The position numbers and the translations under genes were made by a program. DNA of 64,000 nucleotides, taken from the NCBI GenBank assembly GCA_951804985.1, contig OX638132.1, positions 103,530,026 to 103,594,025 of the forward strand, read 5' to 3'. Every line of letters begins with the position of its first letter. Position 1 is the first letter of the stretch. The notes beneath the pieces were generated by a model that was given only the letters and a program-made list of their open reading frames with translations, ran no database searches and had not been told where the DNA came from. Below, one piece after another: positions 33,540-44,387 of this stretch. The stretch is from Dryomyza anilis (lineage: Eukaryota > Arthropoda > Insecta > Diptera > Dryomyzidae).

Positions 33540-35239
33540 GTGTGTTTTACGAAAAGAATGCGTGATTTTAATCTACGAAATATTTCGTAAAATACACGAA
33601 AGAACTTTCGTAAATTTATAATAAAATTTATCTATGAAATATTTCGAAAAATTCACGAATAACTTTCGTAAAAATTTATGATAAAAATACGATTATTATT
33701 TGTGTATTTTACGAAACTATTCGTAGATTTTATCTACGAAAGTCATACATAACACGATAAATTGCTATTTTTATTCGTAATTTATTTGATATGTTTGTAC
33801 GTTTTGTAGGAATTTTACGAATCTTTCGTAAAATCCATTAATGCTGTGTTTAAAAATAACTGACGATGAAAATGATGGTTCATTCATAAAATATGAAATA
33901 TTATGAACACAGAAAAAAAATAATTCGTAAATATAACCAAAAATGTTCATCAATACAATAGCATTTTTGCTAAAACTGCGCCGACTAAATTATTAACTGC
34001 ATAAGCGTACACATTCTTCATATTAGCAATCGCATTTGCTGGTAACAGCTGTTTTCACGACGCGCTGATGGTGTGTTTATTCGCTTAATTTGGTGTGTGT
34101 ATTCGCTTAAATTGGTGTGAAATGTAAAAAAAAAAATATTTTTTTTATTATAAATAAGGTATATATCATTTATAATTTATTATATACATTTCTTTTTAAG
34201 TTCTAATTATTTTACTTGTAGCCGCGGTAGCTCAGTGGTTAGTGCGTTGGACTGCGAGCCGAAAGGTCCCCGGTTCAAGACTGGACTGGGGCTAACAACA
34301 TCTTTTCATAGAAACATTTTTCTGTACCGCGCTACCTCTCGTCAGTAAATGGCAAACCTACGAGAGTAAAACCATTGCCTATGAAAAGCTTTCACCAGCC
34401 GTTCGGATTCGGCAATAAACTGTAGGTCCCACCACTTTGAGTACAAATATAACACGCACAGCTCAAAATGGTGAGAGAGCTCGGCCGAAGTTCTATACAG
34501 GACTGTAGCGCCAAACTATTATTATTATAATTATTTTACTTGCTCAGTTTGTTGTTCGAAGTTAGAACCACGTTCACACGTAAGCAACAGAGCTATATAT
34601 AGTGAAAAGAAATTAAACACAAATAAGATAGAAAATATCAAAGTTGAAGTCATTCGCAAAATGTGCCGAAAAACGACCCAACGAACCGAATAGGCGTCCA
34701 TTAAACGAATGTAAAATATTATCGGCTGCAAAGTTGTAGTTGCTTTAAAACTGTGAAGAATCTGTAAAACTGTAGTGTCTTTAAAACTGTGTAGTTTGTG
34801 AATTCGGTTGATGTGTATGCTGCATATATACAAATACACCAACCCATAGCACATACACCAACCGCATTTTTTAGTAACTGCGAATAGCAAATGTGTTCAC
34901 TGAATTACTGAATTTCATTGCTGGACTGATTAATGACATGCAATTAATATATGTTGCTATATTTACGTCGATTATTTTTTTCTGTGAACTGATGTCTGCA
35001 CCTTTCATACAAACAGAACTTACACAGTACAAATTTTAAAACTGTTAATATAACGAATGTTTCGTAATTTAAACGAAGTATTTGTAATTTTGTTGTTATT
35101 TTGTTTTCCGAAAAAAAGATACGAATCTTTCGTAAAAATAATTGCGAAAACATGAAAATTTCAAATGTTTCGTGTATTTTACGAAATACAAAATTAAGAA
35201 AAATATTTCGTAAAATGTCCTAGACATTATTTTGAGTGT
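33540..35239. mobile_element. Composite element with ACGAAATATTTCGT interior, copy 2
   Basis: Shares TCTACGAAATATTTCGTAAA, ACACGAAAGAACTTTCG and a right end ACATTATTTTGAGTG with the element at 23154-24624. The left boundary is unclear. SINE copy 2 lies inside it. Confidence 0.5.
34219..34527 (+). mobile_element. tRNA-derived SINE, copy 2 (full length, with target duplication)
   Basis: The element starts with TAGCCGCGGTAGCTCAGTGG, whose TAGCTCAGTGG is a good pol III A box; GGTTCAAGACT at 34272-34282 is a near B box. A unique body and an ATT-rich tail (ATTATTATTA) follow. It is flanked by an exact 15-bp duplication, TAATTATTTTACTTG, at 34204-34218 and 34528-34542, as produced by LINE-type reverse transcription. 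Length is 309 bp. The tRNA parent could not be assigned. Confidence 0.9.
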
Positions 35240-38200
35240 AGTTTGTTGTGTGGACAATAACTCAAACTTAAACTGTTACATGAACTGGAATTAAAACTAT
35301 CCAATTGTAAATGTTAAAAAACGAAACCGTAAACGAAACCCAAACCAAATAAACGAAAAACCTGAAATTGTTCTTCCTCCGAGTTTCAATTTTTCAAGAA
35401 ATATAAACTAAAGATTTTTATATTCTTTAAAAAAAAAAAAAATGGGCATAATACTATGTAAATTTAATTTTATTCTAATCGAATATTTCTTATAGTCTTT
35501 TCAGTGTTCACTTATTTTCTTCTACAATTTGTATAGCAAAGTCACATAATTTTCGAAATAAACTTTGAATGTAAAAAGTAATAAAAATAATTAAAAAAGT
35601 TATGCCATTAAGTACTTTTCTCCTTAGTTTTCATCCGTACCATTTAAATATTATTCCATTTAAATATTATGTATGCAAATTTAAATTAAATACTTAAATA
35701 ATACGTTATTACTTTTTATTACATTGGAGATAAAATTTAAATTAATACATACTACATTTTGAAATAAATTAGGTCATGTGGAATTATTGAAATTCGGATT
35801 TGGAATTATGAAAGTTATAGCCGATCAACGCCGACCATGTTTTATGAATTGATAATAAGTACAAAATGTATGTCGCATGAATGTGCCCCTAATATTTAAA
35901 ACACGGAGCACTTTAATTATAGTCTTAATTGTACAAAATAACACGATTTCCTCGAAATAATTTTTAAAATAGCATTTAAATTTCGTCGGATTAAAGTGTC
36001 TTTAATCCACAATATTATGTTTAATCATCAAAAAATATTTTAACATCCTAATTTAAAAAGCAACCAAATCTATTCCATGGTACACAGAAAAAAATATTGA
36101 ACGTTAATATAGCAACTGAGATTAATTGGTACAAAATAATTAATTCTATCAATATAATTAATGAATTAAAGAATTATTTAATAGTATAAATCAAATGCTT
36201 TAAGTGTTGGTGGTTATGCTAAAATATATACATATATAGCATCTACACCAACCGAATGTTTTAGAGGCACTACACAGTTTTACAGCCACACGCAGTTTTA
36301 AATTCACTACACAGTATTATTGGTTCACGCAACGCGTGCTTGCCAATTCATTTCGTCGGGTTGTTTTTCCGTATATCTTGCGTTTATCATGACTTTGATA
36401 TTCTTCTCGCTTTAACATTTTCCTTGTACTATACATAGTTCTATTAGTGACGTGAACAAGGTTCAAACTTCGAAAAGCAACGTAGTATGAGTAAAAGAGT
36501 TAATTGTATTGATACTTTTTTTTTTGCTATATTTACACATATATTTTTTAAACATGTGTTGTTAATGTTAAAGTAAAAATATTGCATAGGTCACCAGAGT
36601 TTAATTTGAAATTAAATATGAAATTTATAAAAAATGTGGAAAAACGAAGTTTTAACGAGCACTGAAAAACTAGACCCTAGTGTTTCGTTAAAATAAACTT
36701 GGAGTTGCAAATCTTTTCGGTTATCAAGAAATGAAAAGGTAAAAATTTCTGTTTAAGGGATTTTTTTAAACTTTTAAATGGATTTATTACAGACTAAACA
36801 TTTTGCAGACTAACGTTTTTTTTTTTGTCCCGAACCCTTCATATGTCAACTATAACCAATTTTTTGTATCATTTCTAAATTAATCCCAGTAACGTTTTTT
36901 TTTTTTGTAATTGTTACAGAGTTTCATTAGCTTCGAACACAATGAAGAACCAACGAAACGGAAATCAAATTATTCCGCAAAGCAAAATAACTTTTGCAAC
37001 ATAACTTTTGTCACCGCAAACAATACCAATTGTTACACCAACAATGCCCTCGACAATTGAGAGGGTTCTTTTGCTGCTATTATGAAACGGGTAGCATTTA
37101 TATTGGCACACTTTGCATATGCCTCTCGTCGGCTTACCTACGCACGAATGAACTTGAAGAGCAGATCATTAGATAACCCGTAAAATAAAAGAATCCGTAG
37201 CATACGTTTCGCCTGGTATTAACACCATTTTAAATCATTCTAAACAAACACACATTATAAAGTATAAAGGCCACCCACCTTGTGAGCTTTTAAGATTTCG
37301 TAATCTGTTTGTTTAGATCACAACCACAAAATGTGTATATATCACTTTTACGTAGATTCTAAATCAAAGCAGCCCACACCTGAGTTCATTAGCTATTGCG
37401 CAGCATAATTAAAACTTCACTTCTCGAACGGTACTCCGGATCAGTCCCCACCCCAATTTGCCACCCAATGGGTCGGACTGTCGGACGGTATTGCTTCATC
37501 TTCGTGGCGCAAAGATGGTCTGTGGCTTCTTCTTGTGCTGGTGCTCGAGTAAATAATCACAAAGTACGTCTGCGATGAGCGCAATCTCAGTGAATTAATA
37601 ATGTATATCGTATATTTGAGGTGAGCATTTTGTGGGGTGTTGTGGTTGGGTCGGAGATTTTTAAGTTTACTCAGCAGTTTGCGTGTTTTGCTACGTTTTA
37701 TGGGCCCACCCACATAATGAAATTCTGTGCCTTCAATTAAAATTTAGTTGTAATGCAAAAAAATAAATTGAAAGGATTATTAAAATGCATTATTCAAGTG
37801 CCGCAAAGTATTTGAAAAATTCATGTGAAAAATCATAATTTTTCCCAAATAATCTGTGGCACTTCTGGTTCTAACACAATATATATGTTTTAAAGTGTGT
37901 GAAAGGTTCTCTTCAGTCAAGTAGCTGCATTTATTCGATGCATGAGCGGAGGGGTGCTCATAATTGCTTCATAATTACCCCACATTGAATTTCTTTTCTG
38001 ACCCCATCTCCCGATATTGATAACTTCACTACCATTTATTGTAGAGTTCATACACCATCTTGGGAGCTCTTTGAACACTCAACACTTGAAACCGTTTTCA
38101 ATGCCATTGACGTGTGTATTGTTGGGTTGCCTATCTTTCCATTTCATCTCATTAGATTCCTTTCGATGCACAGACATATTTCACAGTTTACAAATGTAGC

Positions 38201-38871
38201 TGACTTAAAATAATAATTGCACTAAATTTGATTTGTATTGATTGGGAAAATGTTTTTGATTAGCATTTGCGAAAACATGTCAAAAATGTGTGCACAATTT
38301 ACGCGCCAAAGTTTTGCCATTTTGTTGCGATTTGTTGCTGCTGGAGGAGCCAGCAGCAGACAGCAGCAGCAGCAATAATCAAGTTGTATAGAGAAGCATG
38401 TTAATTGAGGCAGCAATTTCAGTTGTTTTATAGTGTTTTCTGTGGATGATTTCCATTCCGTCCGTGCACTGGTTGTACAGCATGGCAGCAAAATAAACCA
38501 ATGACCACTGAAAATAATCAAAATCACTGAATCTACTTGAAAAAATATACAAATCTGTTTGCATTGAAACAAATACAAAGTCAACAAATTGGGGAAATAT
38601 TTTTTAAAAACCGTCGGCAAGATTAATGTCTTCATGTTTGTTCTTTACTTATTTGAATCTAATTGAATTAAACATTTTTAATTAATTTATTTATTTATTC
38701 CGCCATTTATTTATTTTTTTATAAAACATTTTACAACTCTGTTTTCGAATTTTGTCCCTAATTTAGTAATTTTTGTATTTTCTGTTTTAAATTAAAAATA
38801 TAAGAACATAATGCAGATATTTTGCGCGTATGTGTTTTGAACAAATTCGCGAAATTTTGATATTTTAAGTA
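35240..38871. other. Intergenic DNA with a non-repetitive block at about 36940-38640
   Basis: 35240-36940 is AT-rich with nothing definite; ACACAGAAAAAAATATTG at 36083 looks like a stray MITE end. 36940-38640 is less AT-rich, with no repeat shared elsewhere and a CAG microsatellite near 38336-38372. Small frames on both strands show no domain. Confidence 0.4.
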
Positions 38872-39057
38872 CACTCAAAATAAAAAGCCTGCAACAGTAG
38901 CAACAAGTGGTTGCGAAAATAACAAAAAAAAGGTAAAAAGTTTTGCTGAAACAGCAAACGAAAATTTGTTGTTTTGAATAACTTTTGCTATAAGAGCAGA
39001 CAAATTTAGCTGTTTTAACTTATTTTTTTCTGTTAACCCCAATTTATTTAAAAACAA
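38872..39057. mobile_element. Fragment of a dispersed repeat starting TACACTCAAAATAAA
   Basis: Shares CAACAGTAGCAA, TTTTGCTGAAACA, AGCAGACAAATTTAGCTG and TTTTAACT, in order, with 48452-48640. A possible right end (TAGCAATCAGAGTGTGT) is near 39415-39431. No coding capacity. Confidence 0.55.
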
Positions 39058-39720
39058 TAGTTTTTTTTATAGTTTTACATTCTATATATTTTAAATTTTA
39101 CTTTTTACTTTACTTCACACATTATATTTCATTTTTCGTTCTCCTTCGGCCATTCACATTTCATGAATTATTGCATTCTTGCGCGTGCATTATTAGAAAT
39201 ATTGGTATTAAATCAATTGTTTTTTTAAAAAAATAGTCAACGAATTATAGACGCATTAGCTGCAGCCGCAATCATTTCTCGTGGCGTCATCTATTGCATT
39301 TTCTCTACACTAGCGATATACTTAGCAGGGACACAATCCATTCTTGTACATACTAGTTTCCTAGCAAACTATTCGCAATGTCAATTAAAAGGATGCTGAA
39401 ATTTGCTAAAATTTAGCAATCAGAGTGTGTTATAATAGCAAATAATTTACTATTAATAGCAAAATATTTAAATAAAATTTGTTTAAATTCGTGTAAAAAA
39501 ATCGATTTAATACAAATATTACTAAATATTAATTTATAATCTAATTTAATAGTCTTTAATATATGGCTTATTCAAGTACTAGCGAAAATTAATGCGAGAA
39601 ATTAGACCGACGGTCAATTAACAATATTTGACGGTCTGAGGTACTTTCTTCCTAGAATACTTTATAATTTTATTGCATTATAATTTAAATAACAAATAAA
39701 ATAAATACATATACACCATT

Positions 39721-39952
39721 TCGTCGTTGTAGAACGAAAAGTCACCAAATACATTTTCAAAATGCCAAATATTCATTTAACAAAAATCTTTACATATCTG
39801 TCAATTTTTAATCGATAATAATACCACATGGTATTAGTTGATATTTCAACTTCATCAATGCATCAATTACTTTTTATAATTTTAATCAACAAACTCGAAA
39901 AATAAGTTTTTCATAAAAATGTATTTGGTGACTTTCCGTTCTACAACGACGA
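39721..39952. mobile_element. Foldback MITE with about 36-bp terminal inverted repeats
   Basis: The ends TCGTCGTTGTAGAACGAAAA and GTCACCAAATACATTTT are repeated inverted at the right end with one mismatch. Total length is 232 bp. A degraded relative is at about 3200-3414. It lies 33 bp from the start of the pentanucleotide satellite. Confidence 0.85.
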
Positions 39953-39985
39953 TTTGTTTAATTAAATTAAATTAAGTTTTTCTTT

Positions 39986-41060
39986 TCTTATCTTATCTTA
40001 TCTTATCTTATCTTATCTTATCTTATCTTATCTTATCTTATCTTATCTTATCTTATCTTATCTTATCTTATCTTATCTTATCTTATCTTATCTTATCTTA
40101 TCTTATCTTATCTTATCTTATCTTATCTTATCTTATCTTATCTTATCTTATCTTATCTTATCTTATCTTATCTTATCTTATCTTATCTTATCTTATCTTA
40201 TCTTATCTTATCTTATCTTATCTTATCTTATCTTATCTTATCTTATCTTATCTTATCTTATCTTATCTTATCTTATCTTATCTTATCTTATCTTATCTTA
40301 TCTTATCTTATCTTATCTTATCTTATCTTATCTTATCTTATCTTATCTTATCTTATCTTATCTTATCTTATCTTATCTTATCTTATCTTATCTTATCTTA
40401 TCTTATCTTATCTTATCTTATCTTATCTTATCTTATCTTATCTTATCTTATCTTATCTTATCTTATCTTATCTTATCTTATCTTATCTTATCTTATCTTA
40501 TCTTATCTTATCTTATCTTATCTTATCTTATCTTATCTTATCTTATCTTATCTTATCTTATCTTATCTTATCTTATCTTATCTTATCTTATCTTATCTTA
40601 TCTTATCTTATCTTATCTTATCTTATCTTATCTTATCTTATCTTATCTTATCTTATCTTATCTTATCTTATCTTATCTTATCTTATCTTATCTTATCTTA
40701 TCTTATCTTATCTTATCTTATCTTATCTTATCTTATCTTATCTTATCTTATCTTATCTTATCTTATCTTATCTTATCTTATCTTATCTTATCTTATCTTA
40801 TCTTATCTTATCTTATCTTATCTTATCTTATCTTATCTTATCTTATCTTATCTTATCTTATCTTATCTTATCTTATCTTATCTTATCTTATCTTATCTTA
40901 TCTTATCTTATCTTATCTTATCTTATCTTATCTTATCTTATCTTATCTTATCTTATCTTATCTTATCTTATCTTATCTTATCTTATCTTATCTTATCTTA
41001 TCTTATCTTATCTTATCTTATCTTATCTTATCTTATCTTATCTTATCTTATCTTATCTTA
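39986..41060. repeat. Perfect (TCTTA)n satellite, 215 units
   Basis: 1,075 bp of the 5-bp unit TCTTA with no deviation visible. It is preceded by TTTTTCTTTTC and followed by TTTTATTTTTACGCG. The uniformity suggests recent expansion, or a length set by assembly. Confidence 0.98.
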
Positions 41061-41828
41061 TTTTATTTTTACGCGATGTGCGATACAAAACTGAAACTGT
41101 ATATATCGATTTTAGGTATCGGTTCATTTCTTAGTTTTGTATAACCGTTTCAATATGTATTATTTGCTTTTTCGCTTATACAATCCCTGAATAAAAACTA
41201 ATCCGAAAATTATTAAAAATCAAAAATTTTCTGCTGGTGTAACCTCGAAATTCAAGCATATACACAAACCGAAATTGAAATTCGAAGGTCAGTTTAGGTT
41301 CGTGTCATGGATGCACTTTCGAAAAACCCGAAACACCACTCACTTCGAAAATCGAAGTGGACTTTTGAAAGTTTCCCGAAAATCAAAGTGGATTTTTTGA
41401 CAGTTGTCCGAAATTCGAAATGGACTTTTGACAGTTTCAAACAAGAAAAGGTTTACATTTTTTAAATAAAAATTGAATAGCAATATATTTCCGAAAAAAA
41501 AATATTTATTAAGCTAAATGAATCTTATAAAATAAAACTAGTTATTGTTGTCAATATTAAATATTAAATTATATATATTAAAATTTGTTTCTAAAATAAT
41601 AAATTCCGAAATAAAGCATTGCAAAAGAAGATTAAAAAATCCTGGGTCGACTTCAGATTTAAAATTATTCATTTATGTGCTTTTAGTTTTATGATTATAA
41701 ATATTTTTCTCATGTCAAACATTTAAATGTTAAAACAAAATTAATTCTAATATAACTAGTAACTGTATCCAACTTCGAAATGCACTATCATAAGATATCT
41801 ATCATAAGAAATTCCAAAAGGATTGCTG
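41061..41828. other. AT-rich DNA beside the satellite
   Basis: 41225-41450 repeats the words GAAATTCGAA, TCGAAAATC and AGTGGACTTTTGA in variant forms, a small degenerate repeat cluster. No gene is visible. Confidence 0.4.
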
Positions 41829-42110
41829 CACACAGAAAAATCGTCTTTTGGCATATGGTTGGAAGAGCGAAAATTTTATTGTAACAAACCTACTTCATTC
41901 GGTTAAAACGAATTTTCTATAAATTTGTTGGCGGAACTTTCATATTCGGTTGGCGCTTGAAATATTAGCCTATATATACTCTCTAAATGGTTCGAAAACA
42001 GTTCGAAATAATTTTAGTTTTGATTATAAGAATCGACTAAACGGTTGACATTAACGAATAAATTTGTTGGACAAAGAGTTGGTTGGCGCAACAAATCTCT
42101 ATTCTGTGTG
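41829..42110 (+). mobile_element. MITE of the CACACAGAAAAATC family, copy 1
   Basis: Begins CACACAGAAAAATCGTC and ends TTCTGTGTG, inverted. Shared interior words are GGTTGGAAGA, TTGGCGGAAC, CATATTAGCCTATA and GCGCAACAAATCTCTATT. No coding capacity. Confidence 0.8.
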
Positions 42111-42392
42111 TGAGTAAATTCGAGGCAAAAACTTAAAAAATGCGCTGAGTTTGACAGCCAAATTTTATACCGAAACAAAGTGTATATCCATAGATTAGAT
42201 AATATAATACTATATCACAAAGCAAGACCCCCATATATAGACCCCCATAATATATATAAAGAAATGTTACACTTGCTATGTCACATCTGTATTTGTTTCA
42301 TAAAAATTGAATAATATTAATTCATATTTATGTCAAAATGATCCATTAAAAATATTTCGGACACATGTTATATATTTTAATCTACAATATTG

Positions 42393-42689
42393 CACACAGA
42401 AATATCCTCTCTTGGCATGGGTTGGAAGAATAAAAAAGTTAGTTGTACCAACTAACTTTATTCCGTTAAATCGAATGGTTTACAAATTTGCTGGCGGAAC
42501 TGCTATATTAGCCTATACATATGAAATATTAGTCTATATACACTCCTAATGGTACTAAATTGTTCTAAAACAGTTCGAAATTGGTTGCAGTACAAACTAC
42601 ATTTGTTTTTATTTTGACAATAACAACCGACAGAATTAGTTGGTTGGGAAAAGAGTTGGTTGGCGCAACAAATCTCTATCCACTGTGTG
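42393..42689 (+). mobile_element. MITE of the CACACAGAAAAATC family, copy 2
   Basis: Begins CACACAGAAATATCCTC and ends CACTGTGTG, with the family's interior (AGTTGTACCAACTAAC, GCTGGCGGAACTG, AACAACCGAC, GGTTGGCGCAAC). It is about 280 bp from copy 1, in the same orientation. Confidence 0.8.
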
Positions 42690-44233
42690 GTTGATGAATA
42701 AATAAAATACGTTTTTATTTTTCAGTTAGTTTCATTTATTTTATAGGTACATAATATGAATTTTTTTATATTGTTTTTGAAAAACAAAAAATACTATAAG
42801 TCATATAAATAATAATGTTTTTATAAGAGGGTTTAAAAAAATAATGATCACTTAATTAACATAAATTTAGATATTTCTATACAAGTTTGAATTGACAAAT
42901 ATGTGGTATAAGCAATGACAAATTTTTAATAATTTTGACATTAATTTATGTTTCGTATTTTATTTAAATATCCATTTTAAACTCGAAACCGAAACGATCG
43001 TAACTGTTGCAGATAGTAGTACTTAAACTTAAATCGGTTTCGATTTTACCAAAATATATAATATGTGTATATTTCTACCAAATATTTTCGACTCATTCAA
43101 TTTTGACTAAAAACCAAAAATCTTAATTTTAAATTACGAAAATTTTATTCTTTAAGCATCGAGTGCAATTTACACTTTTTTGGAATTTAAAGTGTAACAC
43201 TTTAGTTTAAAAGTTTACATATTCAATTTAAAAGCGATACACGCAAAAAAATGTATATGTAGGCAATATAATAATTTTTATAATTATTTTGGTATTCATT
43301 TCATAACTATATGTTATTATAAACATATTTATTTAAAAAGTCTGGACATTTTGTAGCAAACATAATGTGCTTTTTCTGCGAATTTAGATGTTCCTCTGAG
43401 TGTATAAATCGGTTGTAGTCCACCCTACAACCCTTTTACTTTTGGCTATGAGAATCGAATAAGTTGGTTCACAATTGTGTGTGAAATGGAATTTTGAAGA
43501 GTGAATTTGTGCTGCGCCCAGTTAGACATTTAATAACAAAAAAAGGTTTTATATTAAATTAATGTAATGTTGTGATAATTTTTTGTTTTAATAAATTAAT
43601 AAATATTATAGCCCAACCAACTTATTTGGTTCCTTTAACTTTGTTAGGACTACAACCCATTTCGAGCAGTTTTAGTATTAGTACATGCTAATATTTCGAG
43701 CAGTTCCATTTGTAGAAACTTAGTTTAAACTATATAAAGTTGGTTGTAGTAGTGAAGTGTATTTTAAAATTTTTGTTTGTTGGTGAAAACGGATTCAATC
43801 AAGTTATAAAAATTCAAATGGAAAAATCCAAATAGTTAACATAGAATAAATGGGATTTCGGAATAATTGCCTTCATTAAAATGTTAAATTCTTATGTTCT
43901 ACGATACAATACATCTCAAATATTTAATATAATTTTTAATTTATAACTTAAACCTAATTTGGATATACATCCGACTGTAATGCGCACTCTGCTCAAACAA
44001 AATAAGTCTAAATCACAATATCATATTTAATAAACCAAAACAACAACAAAAATGTATAAAAAATAATTTGGCAATTATTTTAATTGTGCACGCGTGAGGG
44101 CAACTCACATCACACACACACGCACACACACACACGTGGTGCTGTGTTCCATATAGGTTATGCATTTACAAAATAAATATTTTTATAATGTACACAAATT
44201 AGGCTAATTACTGGAAAACTTCTAAAGTATCTC
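42690..44233. other. AT-rich DNA downstream of ladybird
   Basis: Mostly AT-rich. 43400-43760 has degraded pieces of the CACACAGAAAAATC family (TCGGTTGTAGTCC, CCAACCAACTTATT). 44109-44137 is a CA microsatellite. The ladybird 3' UTR is expected at the right-hand end, but no perfect AATAAA was found close to the stop on the minus strand. Confidence 0.4.
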
Positions 44234-44387
44234 CTAATTCGGTTTCGATTTCCGCCGGTCTATTGAGCTGCTGCTGCTGCTGTTGTTGCTGCCCTGTTTG
44301 CAGTCGGCAGGGTTGCCATCGACCGCATCACTGCGGCAACCGCTGTAGTACATCAGCGTCATCATTTTGAGCATCTTTAATTCCTTC

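Noticed and set aside
39986..41060. CRISPR-like or telomeric array
   Set aside because: Simple contiguous 5-bp satellite without spacers in a eukaryotic locus. TCTTA is not the insect telomere unit TTAGG in either orientation.
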